Source: Corynebacterium yonathiae | GTDB lineage: Bacteria; Actinomycetota; Actinomycetes; Mycobacteriales; Mycobacteriaceae | Reading direction: 5' to 3' | NCBI RefSeq assembly: GCF_027570195.1 | Contig: NZ_JAKMUZ010000005.1 | Span: 62,001 to 126,000, forward strand | DNA: 64,000 nt | In this document: positions 29,309 to 39,682 of the stretch, piece after piece | How the letters are laid out: each line of letters starts with the position of its first letter | How positions within the stretch are numbered: the stretch's first letter is position 1 | Notes under the pieces: generated by a model | What the model was told of the DNA's origin: nothing | The model's database searches: none | Seen by the model: only the letters and a program-made list of their open reading frames with translations | Position numbers and translations under genes: made by a program

Positions 29309-29698
29309 GTGTGTTCTGCCTTTCTGTCCACACAAAACTTCTCGAATACTCACAGAGCACTCTTACCCAATCAGAATAGAGGATAAGTGCCGGATTCCCA
29401 GCCTGTTTAAAGGCATAAAAGGGCACCTAGTGCACTCATTTCATATTCTTCTTCTAGTAGGTTACCGCCCCACCTGCACAATGTCCCAACTACACCCTTT
29501 GGCGAAACTCGAGACTTGTGCGCCAATTCACAGGTTTGCAGCAGGGCCATCATCCGAAAGTTCGCACCCCTATCGGGGAAGCCAATTCCAAGGCAGTCGC
29601 CAGCTTTCCCTAAGCCGTGGCGTGTTCTGGTTTCTGTCGCTCGAGCCGTAAAGTAGGTGACTAGCAATAGACGCTTATATATAAGGAGCAATCTTTAC
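29309..29698. promoter_or_regulatory. Divergent promoter region ctaC / ltsA
   Basis: A 390-base gap between divergent genes. For ltsA, TTCTGG (29625-29630), 18 bases, and TAAAGT (29649-29654) is a candidate promoter leaving a leader of about 40 bases that contains AAGGAG before the start. For ctaC no clear -10/-35 pair was identified. A GGTTACC motif at 29460-29466 is a possible regulator half-site. No gene is seen. Confidence 0.45.
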
Positions 29699-31621
29699 AT
29701 GTGCGGACTTCTTGGCATGCTCGCCGCAACAGGCAACGTAGATAAATACGTTGCTGCGCTCGAACGTTCCCTGCCCTGCATGCGCCACCGTGGTCCAGAT
29801 GCCGCAGGCACCTGGCATGATGGCGATGCCGCCTTTGGCTTTAACCGCCTGTCCATTATTGACCTGGAGCACTCCCACCAACCCCTCCGGTGGGGTCCTG
29901 AGGGCCAGCCCGATCGTTACGCCATGACTTTCAATGGCGAAATTTACAACTACGTAGAGCTACGCGAGGAACTCAAGGGCCTTGGTTACACCTTCCAGAC
30001 CGAAGGCGATGGCGAGCCAATTGTGGTGGGCTACCACCACTGGGGCAACGACGTAGTCAACCACCTGCGCGGCATGTTCGGCATCGCCATCTGGGACACC
30101 CATACCAAGACGATGTTTGCCGCTCGCGACCAATTTGGCATCAAGCCGCTTTACTACGCCACCACCGAGGCAGGCACCGTTTTCGCTTCCGAGATGAAGT
30201 GCATCCTGGAAATGGCAGACGAAATTGGTCTAGACCTCAGCCTTGACCGTCGCGCAATTGAGCACTACGTCGACTTGCAGTACGTCCCAGAGCCTGAGTC
30301 CCTACACGCTAATATCCGCCGCGTGGAATCCGGCTGCACTGTTACTCTCCGCCCGGGCGAGGAAGTTGTTTCCGAGCGTTACTTCAAACCCCGCTTCCCT
30401 ATCCAACAGGTAAAGCAAGGTGAAGAGCAGCAACTCTTTAACCGGATTGCGGAAGCGCTGGAGGATTCCGTCGCTAAGCACATGCGCGCCGACGTCACTG
30501 TGGGCTCTTTCTTGTCGGGCGGCATTGACTCCACCGCTATTGCCACCCTGGCCAAACGCCACAATCCAGACCTACTGACCTTTACTACCGGCTTTGAGCG
30601 CGAGGGCTACTCCGAGGTCGATGTCGCGGCAGAGTCCGCGGAAGCTATCGGCGTGGAGCACATCGTCAAGATTGTCTCCCCCGAGGAGTATGCCGAGTCT
30701 ATCCCGAAAATCATGTGGTATTTGGACAATCCGGTGGCTGATCCGTCGCTGGTGCCGCTGTACTTCGTAGCCCAGGAGGCCCGCAAGCACGTCAAGGTGG
30801 TTCTCTCCGGTGAGGGCGCGGACGAGCTCTTTGGTGGCTACACCATCTACAAGGAACCACTATCCCTCGCCCCCTTTGAGAAGATCCCTTCCCCACTGCG
30901 CCGCGGGCTGGGCAAGCTCTCCCAGGTGTTGCCAGAAGGCATGAAGGGCAAGTCTCTACTCAACCGTGGCTCAATGACGATGGAAGAGCGTTATTATGGC
31001 AACGCCCGTTCCTTCAATTTTGAGCAGATGCAGCGCGTTATTCCGTGGGCGAAGCGCGAGTGGGACCACCGCGAGGTGACCGCACCCATCTACGCCCAGT
31101 CCGAAAACTTTGACCCAGTCGCTCGCATGCAGCACCTGGATCTATTTACCTGGATGCGCGGTGACATCCTGGTTAAGGCCGATAAGATCAATATGGCTAA
31201 CTCCTTGGAGCTGCGCGTGCCTTTCCTGGACAAGGAAGTCTTTAAGGTTGCCGAGTCTATCCCTTATGACCTGAAGATTTCTCACGGCACCACCAAATAC
31301 GCCCTGCGCAAGGCGATGGAGCAGATCGTTCCGGCCCACGTTTTGCACCGCAAGAAGCTCGGCTTCCCTGTGCCGATGCGCCACTGGTTGGCCGGCGATG
31401 AGCTCTACGGCTGGGCCCAGGACACAATCAACGAGTCCCAGACCGAGGACATCTTCAATAAGAAAGAAGTTCTGGAGATGCTCAAGGAGCACCGCGACGG
31501 CGTCTCTGATCATTCTCGCCGCCTGTGGACCGTGCTGTCCTTTATGATTTGGCACGGCATTTTTGTGGAAAAGCGCATCGATCCGCAGATCGAGCAGCGC
31601 GACTACCCAGTCAAGCTCTAA
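29699..31621 (+). CDS. ltsA: LtsA-type glutamine-dependent amidotransferase (AsnB family)
   Basis: Class II amidotransferase of 640 residues. The N-terminal Ntn domain starts M-C-G-L-L-G with the catalytic Cys2 after Met removal, and R-H-R-G-P-D-A-A-G and F-N-G-E-I-Y-N-Y follow. The C-terminal synthetase domain contains the ATP loop L-S-G-G-I-D-S-T. In C. glutamicum the gene at this place (ltsA) amidates the carboxyl of diaminopimelate in peptidoglycan and mutants are lysozyme-sensitive, so this is more likely than plain asparagine synthesis. ATG 29699 follows AAGGAG at good spacing and must be the start, since the Cys has to be residue 2. A bidirectional terminator follows. Confidence 0.92.
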   Translation: MCGLLGMLAATGNVDKYVAALERSLPCMRHRGPDAAGTWHDGDAAFGFNRLSIIDLEHSHQPLRWGPEGQPDRYAMTFNGEIYNYVELREELKGLGYTFQTEGDGEPIVVGYHHWGNDVVNHLRGMFGIAIWDTHTKTMFAARDQFGIKPLYYATTEAGTVFASEMKCILEMADEIGLDLSLDRRAIEHYVDLQYVPEPESLHANIRRVESGCTVTLRPGEEVVSERYFKPRFPIQQVKQGEEQQLFNRIAEALEDSVAKHMRADVTVGSFLSGGIDSTAIATLAKRHNPDLLTFTTGFEREGYSEVDVAAESAEAIGVEHIVKIVSPEEYAESIPKIMWYLDNPVADPSLVPLYFVAQEARKHVKVVLSGEGADELFGGYTIYKEPLSLAPFEKIPSPLRRGLGKLSQVLPEGMKGKSLLNRGSMTMEERYYGNARSFNFEQMQRVIPWAKREWDHREVTAPIYAQSENFDPVARMQHLDLFTWMRGDILVKADKINMANSLELRVPFLDKEVFKVAESIPYDLKISHGTTKYALRKAMEQIVPAHVLHRKKLGFPVPMRHWLAGDELYGWAQDTINESQTEDIFNKKEVLEMLKEHRDGVSDHSRRLWTVLSFMIWHGIFVEKRIDPQIEQRDYPVKL

Positions 31622-31638
31622 GAGCTTTCCACGCATAT

Positions 31639-31675
31639 AAAAGGGGGTGGGTGCCACAGGCACCCACCCCCTTTT
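31639..31675. terminator. Bidirectional terminator between ltsA and erpA
   Basis: A perfect 17-base inverted repeat (31639-31655 and 31659-31675) with a 3-base loop. It begins with AAAA and ends with TTTT on either strand, so it can act in both directions for the convergent genes. Confidence 0.92.
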
Positions 31676-31686
31676 CTGCCCTTTAT

Positions 31687-32031
31687 TTAGTTGAAGGAAT
31701 CGCCACAAGCGCAAGAGCCGGTGGCATTCGGGTTGTCGATGGTGAAGCCCTGAGACTCGATGGTGTCAGCGAAGTCAATCTTGGCGCCGGTCAGGTAGGG
31801 AACGGACATCTTGTCCACAACGAGGTTTACACCGCCTACCTGATCAACCTTGTCACCATCCAAGGTGCGGTCATCAAAGTAGAGCTGGTAGCGCAGGCCA
31901 GCACAGCCACCAGGCTGTACGGCAATGCGCAGAGAGAGATCATCACGGCCTTCCTGATCAAGCAGCGCCTTTGCCTTTGCGGCTGCTGCTTCAGTCAGAA
32001 TGACGCCGGTTGCGGAAGCTGGAGCGGTCAT
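31687..32031 (-). CDS. erpA: ErpA-like A-type iron-sulfur cluster carrier
   Basis: A 114-residue HesB/IscA-family protein that carries [Fe-S] clusters to target apoproteins. The three ligand cysteines are present: one in Q-P-G-G-C-A-G-L and two in the C-terminal S-C-A-C-G motif. ATG 32031 has GGAG at a spacing of about six bases; a GTG directly before it would overlap the ribosome site. It occupies the Rv2204c place. Candidate clients in the window include LipA, ThiC and QcrA, but that is inference. It converges with ltsA and is divergent from the DUF3043 gene. Confidence 0.9.
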   Translation of the reverse strand: MTAPASATGVILTEAAAAKAKALLDQEGRDDLSLRIAVQPGGCAGLRYQLYFDDRTLDGDKVDQVGGVNLVVDKMSVPYLTGAKIDFADTIESQGFTIDNPNATGSCACGDSFN

Positions 32032-32172
32032 CACTTCTCCTCATTAAGTATTGGATTCGTTGCCACTACCCTACCCGGTTAGTTCAGGTGGGAAAAGGTA
32101 GCCCATACCTACAACACCATGGGCGCCGAGCCTATTCCCCTATTCCTATCTAAACCTTGTAGTGTGAGGAGC

Positions 32173-32865
32173 GTGAAACTCCCGTGGCAAAATGATGATA
32201 AGAACTCCGCTGAGCCCGCCCCTGTGCAAGAGAAAGCGCAGGACGATGCTCAGGACCAGCCCCAGCGCAAGGGCTATACCCCACCAAAGGGTCGTCCTAC
32301 GCCAAAGCGCTCAGAACAAGAGATTGCACGTGGCGTAAAGCGCGATCCCCATGGCATGTCTGAAGCACAGCGCTACCAGCACCGCAAGGACATGAAGAAG
32401 TCCATGAGCAAGGACGAGTGGAAGGAATTTAAGAAAAAGGAGCGCCAAGAGCGCCAGCAGGCGAATCGCGAGCAGCAAGCCCGCATGGCAGATGGCGATC
32501 CACGCTACCTTCCTGCTCGCGACCAGGGTTCCGAGCGCGCCTATGTGCGCGATTGGGTAGATGCCCGCCGCAGCTTGAGCAACTGGGTTATGCCAATGGC
32601 CTTGGTTCTCATCGTGGTCATGTTCTTGACCTACGCGGTCCCCAGCATTGCGACGATTATTAACGCAGTAGCGATGGTTATCCTGATTATCTTCGCCATT
32701 GAGGGCGTCATTCTGGCCCGCCGCTGCAATAATGCTGTGCGCGCCAAGTTCCCCGGCACCACCGAAGCCGGCTTCAGCCTTGGCTTTTATGCTTATTCCC
32801 GCGCCAGCCAGCCGCGCAAGTGGCGCATCCCGCGCCCCCGCGTGGAGCTCGGCGCTGACGTTTAG
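32173..32865 (+). CDS. DUF3043 membrane protein
   Basis: A 230-residue protein of the actinobacterial DUF3043 family. A charged, Gln/Lys/Arg-rich cytoplasmic half (about 1-130) contains G-Y-T-P-P-K-G-R-P-T-P-K-R, the family hallmark. Two adjacent membrane segments (about 138-180) and a basic C-terminal tail follow. The function is unknown. A TAGTGT -10 element (32160-32165) ends 7 bases before GTG 32173, and a GAGGA lies in between, so translation can start there with little or no leader. It is followed after 11 bases by the CobT-like gene. Confidence 0.85.
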   Translation: MKLPWQNDDKNSAEPAPVQEKAQDDAQDQPQRKGYTPPKGRPTPKRSEQEIARGVKRDPHGMSEAQRYQHRKDMKKSMSKDEWKEFKKKERQERQQANREQQARMADGDPRYLPARDQGSERAYVRDWVDARRSLSNWVMPMALVLIVVMFLTYAVPSIATIINAVAMVILIIFAIEGVILARRCNNAVRAKFPGTTEAGFSLGFYAYSRASQPRKWRIPRPRVELGADV

Positions 32866-32876
32866 GGAGTCTGCTC

Positions 32877-33671
32877 ATGGCTATTCCGCAGCCCGATAGT
32901 CAGGCACGTACCGAAAACGATGCGCAGCTCGCGCCTTTTGGGCGCCTAACCGACGCCGCCCAATGGCTAGCTGCCTGCCAAGGCACTGCCCCCGCGCGCG
33001 AGCCACAACGAGTACGCGGCGTTATTTTCGCCAAGCAGGAAACCCCCCTTGCGGCCACCGAAATCGCCGCCAGACGGGCGGAGGCCGGGCTGAATGTAGT
33101 CACGGTGACGAATTTTTCCCAAGCATACGGCTTAGGAGCCGCTACTGCGGATGCAGAAATTGATGCCGGCGCGGACCTGATTATTCCGGGGGGCGTCGAA
33201 AGCGCCCGAGTGCCAGCCGTGGTCATGGCGACGTTGACGCAAACGGAGCCCGTAGTGATCGTCGGCAAGCAGCATAGCGTAGAAGACTGGAAGCGTGAGG
33301 TCACTGAAATCCGCGATGCTATGTTCCATGCCCGCAACCTCGAGGGCATGGAGCTGGTTGAATCTTGCCACTCCGCAGTGCTGGCAGCTGCGGTGGGTTT
33401 TATTACCCGGGCTGCAGAACGACGCACGCCTCTGCTTATCGATGCCCCTTTGACCGCCACCGCTGCCCTCCTTGCCGAGCGCGACAATCCTGGCGTTAAA
33501 GAGTGGCTCTTCGCCACCACCCTCTCTGCTGCTCCTGCTCACCAGCTGGCGCTGGAAAAACTGTGGCTCCACCCCCTGCATGAGCTGGGAATGGAGCCGG
33601 AGCCCGCGCTCGGTGCCCTCGCGGCGCTGCCGATGCTGCTAACCGGAGTGGAGATCGCCTCGGACGCCTAA
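32877..33671 (+). CDS. Degenerate CobT-like protein
   Basis: A 264-residue protein whose C-terminal half matches nicotinate-nucleotide:dimethylbenzimidazole phosphoribosyltransferase (CobT). The pattern from E-L-V-E-S-C-H-S-A-V-L-A-A-A through L-I-D-A-P-L-T-A-T-A-A-L-L to L-G-M-E-P-E-P-A-L-G-A follows that family. Normal CobT has about 350 residues. Here the G-E-M-G-I-G-N-T-T loop is replaced by I-P-G-G-V-E-S-A-R, and the Glu of L-G-E-G-x-G-A, which serves as general base, aligns with Pro. It lies where mycobacteria have cobT, but cobU and cobS are absent. It is probably inactive as CobT, perhaps repurposed. AGGGAG precedes the ATG. Confidence 0.75.
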   Translation: MAIPQPDSQARTENDAQLAPFGRLTDAAQWLAACQGTAPAREPQRVRGVIFAKQETPLAATEIAARRAEAGLNVVTVTNFSQAYGLGAATADAEIDAGADLIIPGGVESARVPAVVMATLTQTEPVVIVGKQHSVEDWKREVTEIRDAMFHARNLEGMELVESCHSAVLAAAVGFITRAAERRTPLLIDAPLTATAALLAERDNPGVKEWLFATTLSAAPAHQLALEKLWLHPLHELGMEPEPALGALAALPMLLTGVEIASDA

Positions 33672-33678
33672 GGGAGGC

Positions 33679-34776
33679 CTATTTCACGAGGGTATGGAGC
33701 CAACCGTGGGTATCCTCCACGGCACCGCGCTGAATTCCGGTGAGGCGCTCACGCAGGGCCATGGTGATCTCGCCCGCCTGATTGCCATTAACCTGGAAAT
33801 CCGCAGACTCCCCCATTACCCGGCCCACTGGGGTAATGACCGCGGCCGTGCCGCAGGCAAAGGCCTCCGACATAGCGCCAGATTCCGCATCGCGCTGCCA
33901 TTCTTCGGTAGTGATGCGGCGCTCGGTGACCTTGTAGCCCAAATCCTGGGCAACCTGCAGAAGAGATTCGCGCGTGATACCCGGCAGCAAGGAGCCGGAT
34001 AGTTCTGGGGTAACAATCTCCGTATTGTCACCAGAACCATAAACAAACATCAGGTTCATTCCGCCCATCTCCTCGATGTAGCGGCGTTCAACGGCATCCA
34101 ACCAGACCACCTGGTCACAACCTTTTTCGTCCGCTTGGGCCTGAGCTAGAAGCGAACCTGCATAGTTTCCCGCAAACTTAGCCGCGCCGGTGCCACCGGG
34201 AGCGGCGCGAACGTAGTCGGTGGACAACCAGACAGATACCGGCTTGATGCCACCGCTGAAGTAGGAACCCGCTGGGGAGGCGATCAGTACGTAGCGGTAG
34301 GAATTGGCCGGATGAACTCCCAGAGAGACCTCAGTAGAGATCATAAAAGGACGCAAGTACAGCGCCGCTTCCCCACCAGCTTCCGGCACCCAGTCCTTGT
34401 CCGCCGCAACCAATTGGCGCAGGGATTCGATGAATTCTTCTTGCGGGAGCTCCGGCATGGCTAGACGCTCAGCAGAGTTGATAAAGCGCTGGGCGTTCTG
34501 GTCTGGGCGGAAAGTAACAATGGAATCATCAGACTGGCGGTAAGCCTTGATGCCCTCAAAGATCGCCTGGCCATAATGGAATACATTGCTGGCTGGGTCC
34601 ATCGTCATTGGCCCGTATGGGCGCACCTGAGCATCGTGCCAGCCCTTTTCTTCGGTCCAGTCGATGGTGACCATATGATCCGTAAAGTGCTTGCCAAAGC
34701 CAGGGTTGGCAAGGATGTCTCTGAGTTCTTCAACGGAGGTGGGGCTATCGGTACGAGTAATCGTGTAATCAAGCAT
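33679..34776 (-). CDS. ilvE: Branched-chain amino acid aminotransferase
   Basis: PLP-dependent fold-type IV aminotransferase (365 residues) that makes valine, leucine and isoleucine from their keto acids with glutamate. The family pattern is clear: [23 protein letters not shown], and K-F-A-G-N-Y-A with the PLP lysine. Further on are E-E-M-G-G-M-N and [17 protein letters not shown] 34776 lies 6 bases after a TAGATT -10 element (34788-34783), consistent with a leaderless mRNA; a GTG two codons upstream would touch the -10. Its neighbours converge (CobT-like) and diverge (leucyl aminopeptidase), so it is a single-gene unit. Confidence 0.95.
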   Translation of the reverse strand: MLDYTITRTDSPTSVEELRDILANPGFGKHFTDHMVTIDWTEEKGWHDAQVRPYGPMTMDPASNVFHYGQAIFEGIKAYRQSDDSIVTFRPDQNAQRFINSAERLAMPELPQEEFIESLRQLVAADKDWVPEAGGEAALYLRPFMISTEVSLGVHPANSYRYVLIASPAGSYFSGGIKPVSVWLSTDYVRAAPGGTGAAKFAGNYAGSLLAQAQADEKGCDQVVWLDAVERRYIEEMGGMNLMFVYGSGDNTEIVTPELSGSLLPGITRESLLQVAQDLGYKVTERRITTEEWQRDAESGAMSEAFACGTAAVITPVGRVMGESADFQVNGNQAGEITMALRERLTGIQRGAVEDTHGWLHTLVK

Positions 34777-34879
34777 GCCCACAATCTACCCCTTTATCTA
34801 TTACAAGGCAGGAATTAGTTCACTGCCACGCGGTACAGTGGAGGGAAGATTGATAAGCCTTTCCATAAAGGAGGATAAA

Positions 34880-36367
34880 ATGGCACCGACCGACCTGCCC
34901 GCACGCGGAAACTTTCCCCAGGTAAAGCTGGGAAAGAAGGCTCCCAAGAAGGCGGAAGCACTACTCATCGCCACATTCGAGGGCGAAAGCGGCCTAGAAC
35001 TGCCGGGCACCACCTTGCTAGGCGGCGCCGCGCTGCGTTCCACCTACGAGGCGCTTGTAGCCGTAGGGGCTTCCGGCAAGGTCGGCGAGGTCACGCGAGT
35101 TCCGGCCCCCGCCAAGGCGGGCGTGGCCTCCATCATCGCTGTTGGCTTAGGCGATGCGGAAGAAGTTGACGATGAAACGCTACGACGTGCTGCCGGCCAG
35201 GCAGCTCGCTCTATTACCAAGGTGAAGGCCGTAGCCACCTCTCTGGGCGATTTTGGCGTCGCCCCAGTGGTAGAAGGCCTCATCCTTGGTGGCTATAAAT
35301 ACTCTGGCCTGCGCTCCGAGTCGGCTGCGGAGGCTACCACCTACACCGTGGTGGCGGAGAAGTCCGCCCAAGAGGAGTTCGAGAACGCAAAGATTACTGC
35401 CGAGTCCGTTCTCATCGCCCGCGACCTTGTTAATACTCCTTCCAACCTGCTCTACCCAGAAACTTACGCCGCATTCCTTTCTACTCAAGCGGCAGATGTG
35501 GGCCTTGAGGTGGAGATCTTGGATGAAAAGGCGCTGGAAAAGCAGGGCTTTGGCGGCATCATGGCCGTCGGACGCGGGTCCGCACGCCCGCCACGCCTAG
35601 TCCGCTTGAGCTGGAAGCCTAAGAGGGCCAAGCGCCACGTCGCCCTAGTAGGCAAGGGCATCACCTTCGATACCGGCGGCATTTCCTTGAAGCCAGGCGC
35701 CAAGATGTGGGACATGATCTCTGACATGGGCGGTTCTGCTGCTATGGCCGCCGCCATCATCGCCGCAGCAAAACTGAACCTCAAGGTCAGCATCACCGCT
35801 ACCCTGCCACTAGCAGAAAATATGCCGGGCAGCGATGCCACCCGCCCGGGCGATGTAATTACCCACTACGGCGGCATTACCTCCGAAGTTCTCAATACCG
35901 ATGCTGAAGGACGCCTCGTGCTTGCTGACGCCATTGCGCGCGCCAGCGAAGACAACCCCGACTACCTCATTGAAACTGCTACCTTGACCGGCGCCCAGAT
36001 GGTCGCCCTAGGTGAGCGCACCGCCGGCGTTATGGGCTCGGAGGAATTCCGTGACCGCATGGCCGAAATCGGTCGCGAGGTGGGTGAAAAGGCATGGGCT
36101 ATGCCATTGCTGGAAGAACACGAGGAATCGGTAAAGTCCGCCAGCGCAGATATTCGAAACATCAACGCCAAGCGTGAGGGCGGCATGGAATATGCCGCGA
36201 CCTACCTCCAGAACTTTGTGGGCGAAGGCATCGAATGGGCCCATATCGATGTGGCCGGCCCTTCCTTCAATACCACCGGCGCTTATGGATACACCCCGAA
36301 GATGGGCACGGGCGTGCCCACCCGCACGGTGGTAGCTGCACTGCGCGAAATTGCTGAATTAAACTAG
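34880..36367 (+). CDS. pepA: Leucyl aminopeptidase (M17 family)
   Basis: Cytosolic dizinc aminopeptidase of 495 residues releasing N-terminal residues from peptides. The M17 signature N-T-D-A-E-G-R-L-V-L-A-D is intact. V-G-K-G-I-T-F-D-T-G-G-I-S-L-K-P contains metal-binding Lys and Asp, and D-M-G-G-S-A-A-M follows. The N-terminal macrodomain-like half (about 1-165) is less conserved. ATG 34880 follows AAAGGAGG at good distance; reading from 34775 would add 35 residues that cover the promoter area. It is divergent from ilvE and corresponds to mycobacterial pepB (Rv2213). pncA follows after 38 bases. Confidence 0.95.
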   Translation: MAPTDLPARGNFPQVKLGKKAPKKAEALLIATFEGESGLELPGTTLLGGAALRSTYEALVAVGASGKVGEVTRVPAPAKAGVASIIAVGLGDAEEVDDETLRRAAGQAARSITKVKAVATSLGDFGVAPVVEGLILGGYKYSGLRSESAAEATTYTVVAEKSAQEEFENAKITAESVLIARDLVNTPSNLLYPETYAAFLSTQAADVGLEVEILDEKALEKQGFGGIMAVGRGSARPPRLVRLSWKPKRAKRHVALVGKGITFDTGGISLKPGAKMWDMISDMGGSAAMAAAIIAAAKLNLKVSITATLPLAENMPGSDATRPGDVITHYGGITSEVLNTDAEGRLVLADAIARASEDNPDYLIETATLTGAQMVALGERTAGVMGSEEFRDRMAEIGREVGEKAWAMPLLEEHEESVKSASADIRNINAKREGGMEYAATYLQNFVGEGIEWAHIDVAGPSFNTTGAYGYTPKMGTGVPTRTVVAALREIAELN

Positions 36368-36405
36368 CGCCGCAGCAGGCTTTATGGGGTTAAAATCCTA
36401 AAGGC

Positions 36406-36942
36406 ATGAAGCCTGCTTTAATCATCGTTGACGTACAAAATGACTTCTGCCCCGGCGGTGCCTTGGGTACCGAGCGGGGCAATGAGGTCGCTGCAAAAAT
36501 CGCTTCCCTGCAACAGGACTACGAGACCGTCGTAGCCACGCAGGATTGGCACATCGATCCGGGTTCCCACTTTTCTCAGGACCCGGATTTTGTCGATTCT
36601 TGGCCCGTACACTGTGTGGCCGATTCCCACGGCGCGGCCATGCATAAAGCGATCGGACCGGCCGAAGCCTACTTCCGCAAAGGGGAATACACCGCCGCCT
36701 ATTCCGGTTTTGAGGGTGCTGCGAACGGAACCTTGCTCGCGGACTGGTTGCGCGAGCACCGCACCGATGCCGTAGATATCGTGGGAATTGCCACGGACCA
36801 CTGCGTGCGCGCCACGGCTGCCGACGCCCTTAAGGAGGGCTTTGCCGTCCGAGTTCTGCGTGACTATTGCTCACCGGTAGACGAATCTCGCGGCGAGGCG
36901 GCGTTGCAAGAGTTGGCTGCTGCCGGCGCTACGATCTGCTAG
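36406..36942 (+). CDS. pncA: Nicotinamidase/pyrazinamidase
   Basis: A 178-residue isochorismatase-fold amidase converting nicotinamide to nicotinate in NAD salvage; PncA also activates pyrazinamide. The catalytic triad is readable as Asp in I-I-V-D-V-Q-N-D-F, Lys in Y-F-R-K-G-E-Y, and Cys in A-T-D-H-C-V-R-A-T-A. Metal-binding residues lie in D-W-H-I-D-P-G-S-H-F. A TAAAAT -10 candidate (36390-36395) ends 9 bases before the ATG, with AAAGG as ribosome site. It is followed by a strong hairpin. Confidence 0.93.
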   Translation: MKPALIIVDVQNDFCPGGALGTERGNEVAAKIASLQQDYETVVATQDWHIDPGSHFSQDPDFVDSWPVHCVADSHGAAMHKAIGPAEAYFRKGEYTAAYSGFEGAANGTLLADWLREHRTDAVDIVGIATDHCVRATAADALKEGFAVRVLRDYCSPVDESRGEAALQELAAAGATIC

Positions 36943-36952
36943 ACAAAAGAAA

Positions 36953-36998
36953 ACGCCTGCGGCCCTCGAACCGAAAGTGGTCCGAGGGCCGCAGGCGT
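36953..36998 (+). terminator. Terminator after pncA
   Basis: A perfect 16-base stem (36953-36968 and 36983-36998), ACGCCTGC plus GGCCCTCG paired with its complement, with extra ACC/GGT pairing in the loop. It lies 10 bases after the pncA stop. The tail is pyrimidine-rich rather than a pure T-run. The stretch 36999-37263 has no gene; it contains only TCTC-rich sequence and a short CATGCG/CGCATG hairpin. Confidence 0.85.
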
Positions 36999-37263
36999 CT
37001 CTCTACAAGGTGTTTCCATGTATCGGCCATCTCAGCCGCCCTCTGGAAACGTGAGGGGTTCTCTCTATCTCTCTCGCATGCGCTCTCTCAAACGCATGAG
37101 ATAAGTATGAAACACCGATATTGGATACGGATAGAAATATCCTTAAAGTTTCCTGTTGAGTTGTGCCCAAGGTTCCTCCTACCGCCGCTCGACAAAGAAG
37201 CGTAAACACCGAAAGTGCGAAAGCCCTGCGCTACGCAAAGCGGTTGTTATAGGGTGATCAGCG

Positions 37264-39557
<2,294 letters not shown>

Positions 39558-39682
39558 AATTCCCTAGCTTACCCGGAAGGAGGGTAGTTACTAACCCCAC
39601 ATCTGCACGAGGGTGAGCATCACGCTGTAAGATTGTCGGGTAGCGATAGAACACTTCCAACTTTAGAGGAGTCTTATAACTC

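Noticed and set aside
28217..29386. 389-codon frame opposite ctaC
   Set aside because: It lies wholly over ctaC, a certain gene, and has no ribosome site or recognisable domain. It reflects the GC-rich codon pattern.
37003..37209. 68-codon minus frame between pncA and thiC
   Set aside because: No ribosome site; overlaps only spacer DNA and has no recognisable pattern.
36999..37263. TCTC-rich stretch with CATGCG/CGCATG as a repeat element
   Set aside because: Short, imperfect and not found elsewhere in the window; no support for a mobile or CRISPR repeat.
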